64,000 nucleotides of DNA from Anaerotignum neopropionicum. Lineage in GTDB: Bacteria > Bacillota > Clostridia > Lachnospirales > Anaerotignaceae. The stretch's first letter is position 1. Each line of letters starts with the position of its first letter. A program made the translations under genes and the position numbers. A model generated the notes under the pieces. The model did no database searches, was not told where the DNA came from, and saw only the letters and a program-made list of their open reading frames with translations. This document shows positions 38,246 to 46,408 of this stretch, piece after piece. The stretch covers positions 62,001-126,000 of the forward strand of contig NZ_LRVM01000003.1 of NCBI RefSeq assembly GCF_001571775.1, in the 5' to 3' direction.

Positions 38246-38563
38246 TCATTTCTCAATTACCGTAACATCCGGCATCATATTTGAAGCAAAAATATCATAA
38301 AACACCGTATATTTTTCTTCGTCAACTTGAATTCCGTAATTTTCTCTTAAATAATCATAGCTTGGCGGATATACACCCTCCAATGCATAACAACGAATGG
38401 CGCCGCGCATTATGCTCTCCCTTGCAATGCGAAGAGCCTCTTCATGCTGGGCAGCTTTTGCCTGATACAAGCCAAAAAATACAAAGCCTGTCACTGCAAA
38501 AAAGAAACAAAGGGCTAATCCATATTCTTTTATTATATTGAAAACATTTTTCAATCTTCTCAC
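38246..38563 (-). CDS. Small pseudopilin-like protein
   Basis: 105 residues. One membrane helix (YGLALCFFFAVTGFVFFGLY) followed by EALRIARESIMRGAIRCYAL and EGVYPPSYDYLRENYG, the segment pattern typical of pseudopilins (amphipathic helix, then a G-x-YP-x-S motif). No prepilin peptidase site at the N-terminus. Starts four bases after the pilC stop. Candidate subunit of the filament or of an assembly platform. Confidence 0.68.
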   Translation of the reverse strand: MRRLKNVFNIIKEYGLALCFFFAVTGFVFFGLYQAKAAQHEEALRIARESIMRGAIRCYALEGVYPPSYDYLRENYGIQVDEEKYTVFYDIFASNMMPDVTVIEK

Positions 38564-38567
38564 CTCT

Positions 38568-39611
38568 TTAACCTAAAGAGCTCATAATGCCAACCAGAGG
38601 AAACATCACTGAAAGAAGCAAAAATCCCACCAAAATTGATAATATAATCACTACTGCGGGTTCCACTATGGAAGCAGCTTTTGTCAAGGCGAAAGCTGCA
38701 TCTTCCTCAGTCCTTCTAGCAATTTCTGATAATACTTCGTCAATGTTGCCACTTTTTATTCCTATCGCAAGCATACGAGAATACATGGGCTTAAGCAAGC
38801 CCTCCTGCTCCACCGCATTGGCAAAAGGCTCGCCCGATTGCACCCTTGCTTTACATCTATGTATTTTTTCTTTTAAGAAGGTCTCTGCACAAAAATCCTC
38901 CGCAATTTCCAATGCTCTGCCTGTGTCCAAGCCACTGCGAATGGTCATGGAAAGGGCTGATGCAAAGTGCGCCTGGGCTGAAAGCTTCCCCACTTTTGTT
39001 GTTGTCATATGACGTTTAAAAAATGTGCTTACTTTTTGCTGCACGGAAGAAGATAACCCTGCCAAAACAGCCAGAACAACGAGAATAATAAAAATACCCA
39101 GAAAAATAAAACGCCCCTTCTTCAAACCAACGCCAAGGTTTAAGAAAAACAAGGCGCTTGCCGGAAGTGTTCCGCCCAACTGCGCAAAAACACTTTGAAA
39201 AATCGGTAAAACCTCCGTCAATAAAAGAATCGCAACGACCAGCATCATCACAAAAAGCATTAGCGGAAACATAACGGTTTCCTTAATCAGCCTGCGTGTT
39301 CTGATTCTCTGGTCAAAATAACGAGAAAGCGAAGCAAAGCAGTCTTCCAAATGGCCTGTTTCCTCTCCTATATAAATGAGCTTTAACATATAAGGAGGGA
39401 AAACCCCTGCTTCCCTCATGGTCTGATGGACAGATGTACTCAGCAATGTTTTTTCGTATAACGATAATAAAAATTTCTTTTTCTCTGGATTCTGCTCGTT
39501 TTCTGAAAGGATAGAAAAGCCTTCTCCAACGGACATCCCCGTTTTGATAAGCAATGAAAATTCAAGGCAAAATGCCGTAAGCTCTTCATTTGACCAGTTT
39601 TTTTCTTTCAT
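38568..39611 (-). CDS. pilC: Type II secretion F / PilC family inner-membrane platform protein
   Basis: 347 residues. Two GspF repeats (FCLEFSLLIKTGMSVGEGFSIL; FASALSMTIRSGLDTGRALEIA), each followed by a membrane hairpin region (LFVMMLVVAILLLTEVLPIF; VVIILSILVGFLLLSVMFPL), and GEETGHLEDCFASLSRYFDQR between. This is the platform that couples the ATPase to filament subunits. First gene of the operon with four small membrane proteins and pilT. Ribosome site GGGGG seven bases before ATG 39611 can be masked by a stem (see the leader entry). Confidence 0.9.
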   Translation of the reverse strand: MKEKNWSNEELTAFCLEFSLLIKTGMSVGEGFSILSENEQNPEKKKFLLSLYEKTLLSTSVHQTMREAGVFPPYMLKLIYIGEETGHLEDCFASLSRYFDQRIRTRRLIKETVMFPLMLFVMMLVVAILLLTEVLPIFQSVFAQLGGTLPASALFFLNLGVGLKKGRFIFLGIFIILVVLAVLAGLSSSVQQKVSTFFKRHMTTTKVGKLSAQAHFASALSMTIRSGLDTGRALEIAEDFCAETFLKEKIHRCKARVQSGEPFANAVEQEGLLKPMYSRMLAIGIKSGNIDEVLSEIARRTEEDAAFALTKAASIVEPAVVIILSILVGFLLLSVMFPLVGIMSSLG

Positions 39612-39612
39612 A

Positions 39613-39660
39613 ACGAAACCCCCGTATACACGACGAACCGCTGAAAATCAGCGGTTTCGT
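39613..39660 (-). promoter_or_regulatory. Alternative hairpins at the pilC ribosome site
   Basis: Stem A: AACCGCTGA (39636-39644) with TCAGCGGTT (39648-39656), 3-base loop. Stem B: ACGAAACC (39613-39620) with GGTTTCGT (39653-39660). Both are perfect and share 39653-39656, so they exclude each other. Stem B lies directly before the pilC ATG and covers part of its G-rich ribosome site. This could be a translational switch, or processing stem of a transcript beginning at the lipoprotein gene. Confidence 0.5.
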
Positions 39661-39698
39661 TTTTCTAATTTTTATTTAGTATTCTTTTTGCAATAAAA

Positions 39699-40724
39699 TT
39701 AGTACAGATATTTTTCCTGATAGTTCTTTCCATCACCAATATACTTCATGATTGCATCACTGGAATTTCCCGTGGAAGCAAACGTAGGATCCATCAAGCG
39801 CCATGTAGTTCCATCAAAGAAAATAATTCCCTCAACCCAACCGGTTTCTTTCGAATAGGTTGAAATCCATGCATGGTATGCTGATCCTGTATACCCAGTA
39901 ACCAGCTTTGTAGGAATCCCCTGACTTCTCAGCATTGCAGCCATAACTGCCGCATAGTCAAAGCAAATGCCCTTTTTATTCATTAATACATCATCAACCA
40001 CAGGCACATAACCACTCTGTACCGTTTGCGCTAACTGTTTGTCGTAGGTGATATTTTTGACAACATAATCATAAATTGACTGAACCTTTTCAATATCATT
40101 TTTAGAATCCTTTACCAATGAAGCTGCCATAGTGACCACCTGGCTATTAGCATTGAAATTTACATACTGATTGGGACGTAAAAATGGTGCAAACTCATCT
40201 TTCAACGTAACCTGAAAACTCTTTGTAAAAAGGGTGCTGTACTTTGTGTCTACAATATTTTTATATACGCCTACAGTATAATTCCCGCTGCCATTTGAGA
40301 GAATGAAGGTTTCGTAATTCCCATTGCTGTTTAAATTATAGGTATATTTTATGCCGCTTGGGCCGCTTAAGATAAGCTTCAGCTTTACGGATGCGCTCCC
40401 TGTGTATTTCACCATAATATACCCATCGGCTGAATTTGAAGCATCCATTGTAACATCATTATTTCCACTAGAAGTGTAAACCACCTTACCCGATGCCTGG
40501 GGTGCCTGAATCACAGCAGCCTTTGGATCACCGGCAAGGGGAACCATAGGCTCACCCAAGGCTTCCTCCAGGGAAACGGAATTCGCCTCGCTGTATAGCT
40601 CTAACGGAAACATGGCAGTGCCTTCCTCCTGGGCGATGGCGGAGGTTGCATTTCCGCATCCCAACAAAAACAAAGCAATTACAGAAAAATATAATATTGT
40701 GTTTTTAAAAATATTCTTCTTCAT
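39699..40724 (-). CDS. Transglutaminase-like lipoprotein
   Basis: 341 residues. Lipoprotein signal ILYFSVIALFLLGCGN (Cys22-type lipobox). The middle is beta-rich (about 80-180). The C-terminal transglutaminase-like core has the triad Cys (KKGICFDYAAVMAAMLRSQG), His (AYHAWIS) and Asp (WRLMDPTFAS). Such secreted papain-like domains act as proteases or cross-linking enzymes on surface proteins. It lies 87 bases upstream of pilC on the same strand and may be part of the same transcript, which would suggest work on surface filaments or the wall; this is inference. Confidence 0.85.
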   Translation of the reverse strand: MKKNIFKNTILYFSVIALFLLGCGNATSAIAQEEGTAMFPLELYSEANSVSLEEALGEPMVPLAGDPKAAVIQAPQASGKVVYTSSGNNDVTMDASNSADGYIMVKYTGSASVKLKLILSGPSGIKYTYNLNSNGNYETFILSNGSGNYTVGVYKNIVDTKYSTLFTKSFQVTLKDEFAPFLRPNQYVNFNANSQVVTMAASLVKDSKNDIEKVQSIYDYVVKNITYDKQLAQTVQSGYVPVVDDVLMNKKGICFDYAAVMAAMLRSQGIPTKLVTGYTGSAYHAWISTYSKETGWVEGIIFFDGTTWRLMDPTFASTGNSSDAIMKYIGDGKNYQEKYLY

Positions 40725-40860
40725 CTTCTCACCTCATTCCGCATTGTCCCTTAGTATTTTAGTAAATTTTAACACATAATTTAATCACAGTCAATGATAC
40801 CCTTTCTTTTCACCATGGTTCATCATTTTTTTCACACTTTGTTTTTCTAGACAACCGTCT

Positions 40861-41415
40861 TCACTTTTTATAATATATCAATTGACAGATTTTGGCTGTG
40901 TTTTCTCCAATATTTTTGTATGTATGGGGTAAATTGGCATCAAAACGCATGGCACATCCATCCTCTAAAACAAACTTTTTGTCCGTAATCTTAAGTTGTA
41001 TCTTGCCTTCAAATACCATCATATAGGTTTCAACCCCCTCTTCCCTAGGCATAGATTCGGAAGCAGAATTCACATCAAGCTCTACCACAAAAATTTCAAA
41101 TTGTTTATTATCATCATAAGGAAAATATGGCAAAAGACGAAAACGCCCCTGATTTCCACAAAATGGAATCAAATCATTTTTGCAAATTACTTTCATTGGT
41201 CTTTGAGCGTCCTCCAAAAGACCGGTTAGTGATGTATGTAGCCCAGAAGCAATTTTGCATAAGGTTGCCACCGTGGGACTGGAATCTCCCCGCTCAATCT
41301 GTCCAAGCATGCTTTTACTTACCCCAGTCATATCCGCAACATTATCCAAACTCAATTTTCTGTCTCTACGGATTTTTCTTAGGTTTGAAGCAATAATGTT
41401 ACTCATTGCGTCCAT
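40861..41415 (-). CDS. XRE-family regulator with C-terminal cupin domain
   Basis: 184 residues from ATG 41415 (GGAGG eight bases upstream; the ATG at 41430 contains that ribosome site). HTH: IASNLRKIRRDRKLSLDNVA, GVSKSMLGQIERGDSSPTVA and LCKIASGLHTSLTGLL. The C-terminal ~110 residues form a cupin (EEGVETYMMVFEGKIQL, LEDGCAMRFDANLPHTYKNI). Such proteins sense small metabolites. No obvious target; it stands alone between the lipoprotein gene and coaBC. Confidence 0.9.
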   Translation of the reverse strand: MDAMSNIIASNLRKIRRDRKLSLDNVADMTGVSKSMLGQIERGDSSPTVATLCKIASGLHTSLTGLLEDAQRPMKVICKNDLIPFCGNQGRFRLLPYFPYDDNKQFEIFVVELDVNSASESMPREEGVETYMMVFEGKIQLKITDKKFVLEDGCAMRFDANLPHTYKNIGENTAKICQLIYYKK

Positions 41416-41761
41416 CTCAATGACCTCCAATACTCATCTATTTTCCTTATTTCACTTTCCTTTTTTAAATAATCTAGATATTTTCAGTTCTATTGTATTT
41501 TTTCCTCTCTTTCATCCGCAAAAATCTAAGGAAGCACAGATTGCGTGGCGAGTGTGCAGATAATCAAGGAAAATTTTCCATTGGTAAGAAAAATCGTAGT
41601 AACAGTGGTGCTATTGCAAGATTTTTTGGTGTTGTCTAATGTAAAACTTACCTAATTAAATATACATACAGAATAAATCAGTATTCCATAAAAAATATAA
41701 CACCTCTTTTATTTTTTCGTTTTGTAACAATAAATTTTTTTTTGCAACCTTACTATACAGT
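41416..41761. other. Intergenic region with an atypical G/C-richer segment
   Basis: About 345 bases. At 41530-41640 the base composition differs from its A/T-rich surroundings; it contains the palindrome GGAAAATTTTCC (41568-41579) and an open frame giving GKFSIGKKNRSNSGAIARFF without a start or ribosome site. It may be a dispersed intergenic repeat; no second copy is in this window. Confidence 0.35.
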
Positions 41762-41798
41762 AAAAAAGGCGTATCTCTCTAGGAGGACACGCCTTTTT
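41762..41798 (-). terminator. Terminator of coaBC
   Basis: AAAAAGGCGT pairs with ACGCCTTTTT immediately after the coaBC stop on the minus strand, with a T-run. Confidence 0.8.
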
Positions 41799-41799
41799 A

Positions 41800-42996
41800 T
41801 CAACCCTTCAGCTTCAGGATTTCGTCAATAATATTATGAGCAACCATTTCTTTTGTCAGAAGTTCCAGCTGAACCTCTTCCTCCTTGGAAATCATAGTTA
41901 CCACATTTGTATCCGTTCCAAAGCCGCTGCCGGCAACCTTTAAATTGTTAGCAACGATCATATCAATATTCTTTTTTTCCAGCTTGATTCTAGAGTTTTC
42001 CAGCATATTCTGTGTTTCCATGGAAAACCCGCATAGAAATTGTCCTTCTTTGCGATGTTCACCTATATATTTCAAAATATCCTGGGTACGGTCAAGTTCG
42101 ATAGCCATTTCACCGTCTTTTTTCTTCATTTTATCATCGGCAACAGTTTTTGGCTTATAATCCGCAACAGCTGCCGCTTTTATGATAATATCATTCTCCG
42201 AAAAATGCTCCTTCATTGTTTCAAACATATCGGCAGCACTTTTTATCTGAATAAAATTTACAAAAAGTGGCTTTTCCAAGGCCGTCACACCACTAACCAA
42301 GGTTACTTCTGCTCCGCGCAGCATGGCTGCTTTCGCAAGCTCATAACCCATTTTCCCAGTGGAGTGATTTGTAATATATCTTACAGGATCAATGCTTTCC
42401 TGGGTAGGCCCTGCTGTAACAATTACTTTCTGACCCGCTAAATCCTTTTCATAGGCAATTTCCCGTAAAATATGGGCGACCAAAACCTCTTCCTTGGGCA
42501 GTTTTCCCTCTCCGCTGTCCTTACAGGCCAAAACGCCGCTTTCCGGCTGAATGATTTCATAACCAAAGGCAGCAAGTTTTTTTAAATTATCCTGCAGGAT
42601 AGGATTATGAAACATATTGGTATTCATAGCCGGAGCTATCATTTTTTTTCCACTGCAAGCCATGGTTGTTGTCGTTAGCATATCATCCGCAATGCCACAG
42701 GCTAATTTTCCAATCACGTTCGCCGAAGCAGGCGCAATCAAAAGCAAATCCGCTTTTTTCGCCAAAGAAACATGGGCAACATGGAATTGAAAATTCCGAT
42801 CAAATGTATCTACCAAGCATTTGTTTCCAGTTAAGGTTTCAAAGGTAATTGGAGTAATAAAATGGGTTGCATTTTCCGTCATGATAACATGAACATCACA
42901 CTCCAATTTCACTAGCATACTGGCCACATTTGCCATTTTATAGGCAGCAATACTTCCTGTTACGCCTAAAACCACTGTTTTTCCTTTCAGTAACAT
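41800..42996 (-). CDS. coaBC: Bifunctional phosphopantothenoylcysteine decarboxylase / phosphopantothenate--cysteine ligase
   Basis: 398 residues from ATG 42996 (AAGGAG six bases upstream). N-terminal CoaC flavoprotein domain: VVLGVTGSIAAYKMANVASML, HVSLAKKADLLLIAPASANV, and PAMNTNMFHNP with its active-site region. C-terminal CoaB domain: KVIVTAGPTQESIDPVRYITNHSTGKMGYELA, NDIIIKAAAVADYKP and DIMVANNL-type segment IDMIVANNL. Together they turn 4'-phosphopantothenate into 4'-phosphopantetheine for CoA. Confidence 0.96.
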   Translation of the reverse strand: MLLKGKTVVLGVTGSIAAYKMANVASMLVKLECDVHVIMTENATHFITPITFETLTGNKCLVDTFDRNFQFHVAHVSLAKKADLLLIAPASANVIGKLACGIADDMLTTTTMACSGKKMIAPAMNTNMFHNPILQDNLKKLAAFGYEIIQPESGVLACKDSGEGKLPKEEVLVAHILREIAYEKDLAGQKVIVTAGPTQESIDPVRYITNHSTGKMGYELAKAAMLRGAEVTLVSGVTALEKPLFVNFIQIKSAADMFETMKEHFSENDIIIKAAAVADYKPKTVADDKMKKKDGEMAIELDRTQDILKYIGEHRKEGQFLCGFSMETQNMLENSRIKLEKKNIDMIVANNLKVAGSGFGTDTNVVTMISKEEEVQLELLTKEMVAHNIIDEILKLKG

Positions 42997-43089
42997 AGCA
43001 TACTCCTTTTGTTTCGTATTTGCAGACATCTTTGTCCATATTATAACAAACAATTTCTTGGACTACTAGCTTTTTCATGAAAAAACCAT

Positions 43090-43899
43090 TTAAAATTTTA
43101 AAAAAGAGATGCCTTCAATTTCAATTATAATTTCTAACCCCACGGCAGAATTAGTACAATTAAAATTCCCAATCACATAAGCTGTGTATGCACAAATTTC
43201 ATCAAGCTTTATTTTTGCCGTTTCCAATAATATATTATTATTAATATAATCCCTTATTTTCAAAATGTGAATTTCAGAAGGCACGAGTAAATACCGGCTA
43301 ACCTCACTAAAATCAATCTCCGTTATAATTAGAGTATTATCAAGACATGCATCCATCAATGGTGCGTTTGGGGAAAGCTGAATGAGACGAAGCGCTGCTT
43401 TTCCTTTTGGAATTTGAAAAGTTCGATCATTTATCAAAGCAAAAAAAAGTTGGTCATCTATTCCTGTAATTGCCCCCGTGTAAATCTGATAGCCAATCAA
43501 CTGAATATTGGTAACAAAAAGGGGCTTCGTCGTTTTTCCCGACTTAAAAATTTGAATATAATAGTACCCTGGGAAAGCTTTATAATACCTAGTAAAGCTT
43601 TTATAACATAAATTGGATGCGATTTTTTTCCCATTCACATATACATCAACTTTAGTCACAGAGGAAAAGGCATTAAAAAACCTCAAATAGCTATATAGTG
43701 TAATCCCCGAGATGATTGGAATTTGAATATCTTTTACATTTGGAATAATATTAGCTTCACGACAAAGCTTGCGGATAGAGTCACCGTTTTTTTCCACAGT
43801 GAAAATATCATAATACTCTTTAATTTCATTTTCAGGAATTGGCAAAGGGATATTCATTTCATCACTTGTTTCAATTATATTGCGATTTTTTTCAGTCAT
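43090..43899 (-). CDS. DUF4397 domain protein
   Basis: 269 residues from ATG 43899 (GAGGG seven bases upstream; an in-frame GTG lies two codons before). Two repeats of an IgG-like fold: LRFFNAFSSVTKVDVYVNGK and LRLIQLSPNAPLMDACLDNT, each followed by Y-rich strands (YYKAFPGYYYIQIF). This is the DUF4397 pattern. No signal peptide. An N-terminal ~70-residue part (YYDIFTVEKNGDSIRKLC) recalls a degenerate LysM motif but is too weak to call. In spore formers such proteins occur among coat or exosporium candidates; unproven here. Confidence 0.75.
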   Translation of the reverse strand: MTEKNRNIIETSDEMNIPLPIPENEIKEYYDIFTVEKNGDSIRKLCREANIIPNVKDIQIPIISGITLYSYLRFFNAFSSVTKVDVYVNGKKIASNLCYKSFTRYYKAFPGYYYIQIFKSGKTTKPLFVTNIQLIGYQIYTGAITGIDDQLFFALINDRTFQIPKGKAALRLIQLSPNAPLMDACLDNTLIITEIDFSEVSRYLLVPSEIHILKIRDYINNNILLETAKIKLDEICAYTAYVIGNFNCTNSAVGLEIIIEIEGISFLKF

Positions 43900-44088
43900 G
43901 GTCACACCCTCACCATTCTTTTTATTTTACAATATGATAGGACAAATTTTAGCGTGAATTTATCGGACCAGTGTTCTTCTTGCAATATAATAAAAAAACC
44001 TAACCAATGGCTGTGCAAGCTTTCTCAAGCTGTGAATTTATTGTCCCAACGCTCGACTAAAGATGGTATTTCTAAAAACACAGGATAA

Positions 44089-44322
44089 AAATATAAGTCA
44101 GTTAGGGTTAATAACTTTGAAAACCTGTTTTTTCAACCCGCAAAGTTAGCATACAAAAAAGGTGCCACTCTTATTGCCCTTATCCTCACAACGGCAGCTC
44201 CCTTCCTAACGTATTCCACTTTTTTATTTTACTACGAGGTTAATTCCATCAGCTTTTTCAACTCAATGATCCCTACCCTGTATACCGCTGAGGTTTTAGC
44301 AACTTACATTATAAAAAAATAA
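44089..44322 (+). pseudogene. Possible membrane-protein relic
   Basis: An open frame without start codon, encoding ENLFFQPAKLAYKKGATLIA, LILTTAAPFLTYSTFLFYYE and SISFFNSMIPTLYTAEVLAT, ending IIKK. The composition (a hydrophobic helix, then an aromatic segment) looks like real protein and unlike its surroundings. The same frame continues upstream of a single in-frame TAA (44086-44088). Family not recognised; it may be the degraded 3' end of a membrane-protein gene. Confidence 0.3.
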
Positions 44323-44455
44323 GACAAAATAATGAAGAAAAATTAGAATTAATCTACCTTTATACCTCAAAACGAAAGTTTTACTAACATCTTATAACAG
44401 CATTGTATTCAAGCAAGCATACTTTCCCATGGATAATTCATTATTGCAATAAAAA

Positions 44456-44482
44456 AAGCGTATACAAAATCTGTATACGCTT
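44456..44482 (-). terminator. Terminator downstream of ferritin
   Basis: AAGCGTATAC pairs with GTATACGCTT (10 bp, 7-base loop); on the minus strand a run of U follows. It lies 230 bases past the ferritin stop. Confidence 0.65.
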
Positions 44483-44711
44483 GGCTGTAGATAAAGTCAT
44501 TTTTATACAACGGAAGGGTTTGGGAAACAAAGAGTTCCCAAATGGAATCCGTAGGATGAGCTTTGCCAATCCGAAAAAAGTAGGAGTTACAATACCTTTT
44601 GATCCCAAGAACTCATCTGTTTGTCCTCTGTATTATCAAAAAAATTGAAGAAACTGAGCTTTTTTCACTTTGAAGAACATTGTAAGAAAGCTAGTTATCT
44701 ACATTTTTCCA

Positions 44712-45224
44712 TTAGAGAACCAGTGATGGTGCTGCATACACTCTTGCCTTTAATTCGTTGTCCAACATATAAAGCCCTTTTGCATCACTTCCAAACAGAT
44801 CCATTTTTGTAATTAAATTGTTTGCGTTTGTTTCTTCTTCGCCTTGTTCCTTAACAAACCAATCCAAAAATTGAAGCGTACGATAATCATGTACCTCCTG
44901 TGCTGCAGTATAAATTGTATGGATGGAATCGGTTACATATTCCTCATGGGCCAAAGCTGCCTTTAATGGATCCATCAAGGCTTCCATTTCAACATCAGGC
45001 TTTCCAATTGCCTGAAAGTCTACGCGCTGATTATTGTTTTGCAGATATTGATAAAAGAGCATTGCATGATCTCTTTCCTCTTGTGCTTGCACTTTAAACC
45101 AGTTTGCAAAACCCTCTAAGCCTTTTGATTCATAAAAGTTTGCAAAGTCTAAATACAAATAGGCAGAGTAAAATTCCTTTGTAATTTGATCGTTTAAGAG
45201 TTCTATCACTTTTTTATCCAACAT
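44712..45224 (-). CDS. ftnA: Bacterial non-haem ferritin
   Basis: 170 residues, four-helix bundle. Ferroxidase ligands are in place: Glu17 (QITKEFYSAYLYLDFA), Glu50 and His53 (AQEERDHAM), Glu94 (AHEEYVTDSI) and Gln/Glu in VKEQGEEETN. Oxidises Fe2+ and stores iron as a 24-mer. AGGAGGG before ATG. Stand-alone gene; with feoAB it forms the iron uptake and storage side of this window. Confidence 0.94.
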   Translation of the reverse strand: MLDKKVIELLNDQITKEFYSAYLYLDFANFYESKGLEGFANWFKVQAQEERDHAMLFYQYLQNNNQRVDFQAIGKPDVEMEALMDPLKAALAHEEYVTDSIHTIYTAAQEVHDYRTLQFLDWFVKEQGEEETNANNLITKMDLFGSDAKGLYMLDNELKARVYAAPSLVL

Positions 45225-45266
45225 ATTTATCCCTCCTGTATTTTTTTTGGAAAAGGACTTTAAATA

Positions 45267-46169
45267 TTATTCCTTTTCGTTGGTAACATCTTCTGGGGTT
45301 TCTAAACGCAAAGCCAATACTTTTTCAATGCGCTTTTCTTCAATATTTTCAATGCGAAAAAGCCAATTTCCTACCGCAATTTCTGGAGTTTCCTCCTCTT
45401 CCGGAATCCTTCCCAACTGGCCGATGAGGTAGCCACCTAAGGTATCATAATTTTCTCCATCTTCAAAGGAAATTTCAAGTAAATCTTCCACATCCGTCAA
45501 ATCCGTCGTTCCATAAATTCGATAGATATTTTCGTCAACAATACAAATGTCTTCTTCTTCTTCAAGGTCATATTCGTCAAAAATGTTACCCACGATTTCT
45601 TCGATTAAGTCCTCCATGGTAACCAGACCGGCAGTACCGCCGTACTCATCAATGATAATTGCCATATGTACCTTATCTCTTTGCATTTCACGAAAAAGCT
45701 CATCTGTTTTTTTCGAAAAAGGTACAAAATACGGCTTTTTAAGAATCTCCTTCAAGTCAAAATTGTTTTTATCATGGTCTTCCGAAAGAAAAAATTTCAC
45801 CATGTCTTTCACATGAAACAGACCAATTATGTTATCAATATTATCATGATAAACAACGATGCGAGAGTATTTTTCCTCTGCAATCACCTTCACAATCTCT
45901 ATAAAAGAAGCATCATAGGGAATTGCAACAATGTCTGTTCTGTGGGTTGCAATTTCACCCACATAAGTATTCCCTAATTCAAAAATATTATTGATCATGT
46001 TTTTTTCTGTTTCGTCAATACTGCCATTATCTCCACCGGCATCCACCATCATACGGATTCCTTCTTCTGTAATAATTGCCCGCTTTTTTGCTCCCTCCAT
46101 TTTCCACAGAAAAAACAACAAAACAATATTCAGAATTATGGAAATGACCAAACCTATTACGGTTCCCAA
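45267..46169 (-). CDS. Short CorC/CNNM-type CBS domain protein
   Basis: About 300 residues. A GGAGG lies eleven bases before a TTG at 46169; a longer TTG start (46196) would put that ribosome site inside the gene. Only one membrane helix (VIGLVISIILNIVLLFFLW) is present, where full CNNM/HlyC proteins carry a DUF21 domain of three to four. Then EGIRMMVDAGGDNGSIDETE, two CBS motifs (about 75-190; IVVYHDNIDNIIGLFHVKDM, DELFREMQRDKVHMAIIIDE) and the C-terminal CorC_HlyC domain (YDTLGGYLIGQLGRIPEEEE). Family members influence Mg2+/Co2+ efflux. The short form suggests a regulatory or partner role. Confidence 0.82.
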   Translation of the reverse strand: MGTVIGLVISIILNIVLLFFLWKMEGAKKRAIITEEGIRMMVDAGGDNGSIDETEKNMINNIFELGNTYVGEIATHRTDIVAIPYDASFIEIVKVIAEEKYSRIVVYHDNIDNIIGLFHVKDMVKFFLSEDHDKNNFDLKEILKKPYFVPFSKKTDELFREMQRDKVHMAIIIDEYGGTAGLVTMEDLIEEIVGNIFDEYDLEEEEDICIVDENIYRIYGTTDLTDVEDLLEISFEDGENYDTLGGYLIGQLGRIPEEEETPEIAVGNWLFRIENIEEKRIEKVLALRLETPEDVTNEKE

Positions 46170-46315
46170 AATACAATCATCCTCCAAAAAATACAAAAAT
46201 TTAAATCTATCAATAGTTTATTATTAATCCTTGAACATGTCAAGTTTTGGTTATTGTTTCATCGTAATTTGAATTTTTCACAATTTTCTTTTTTTCTCAT
46301 TTTACACAAAAACTC

Positions 46316-46344
46316 TTGACAAACACACAAAAAAATTGTATAAT
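46316..46344 (+). promoter_or_regulatory. Consensus sigma-A promoter
   Basis: TTGACA (46316-46321), 17 bases, TATAAT (46339-46344); a perfect match, driving the gene at 46409. Confidence 0.88.
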
Positions 46345-46408
46345 TATAACAACTTTTTAATAAAATTTTAACAATTTTTATGTATTTTATCGTGAAAGGA
46401 GATAAAGT

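Larger units (their letters stand above)
43900..44711. other. Intergenic region with a possible gene relic and a hairpin
   Basis: About 810 bases. A coding-like open stretch at 44089-44322 and a strong hairpin at 44456-44482 are listed separately. The rest shows no gene. A plus-strand frame at 44403-44648 runs straight through the hairpin and has no ribosome site, so I left it out. Confidence 0.4.

Noticed and set aside
43720-43899. LysM domain at the N-terminus of the DUF4397 protein
   Set aside because: Only a weak resemblance around one segment; the rest of the LysM pattern is missing.
44403-44648. 81-codon frame downstream of ferritin
   Set aside because: It passes through a strong terminator-like hairpin, has no ribosome site, and the product is not recognisable.
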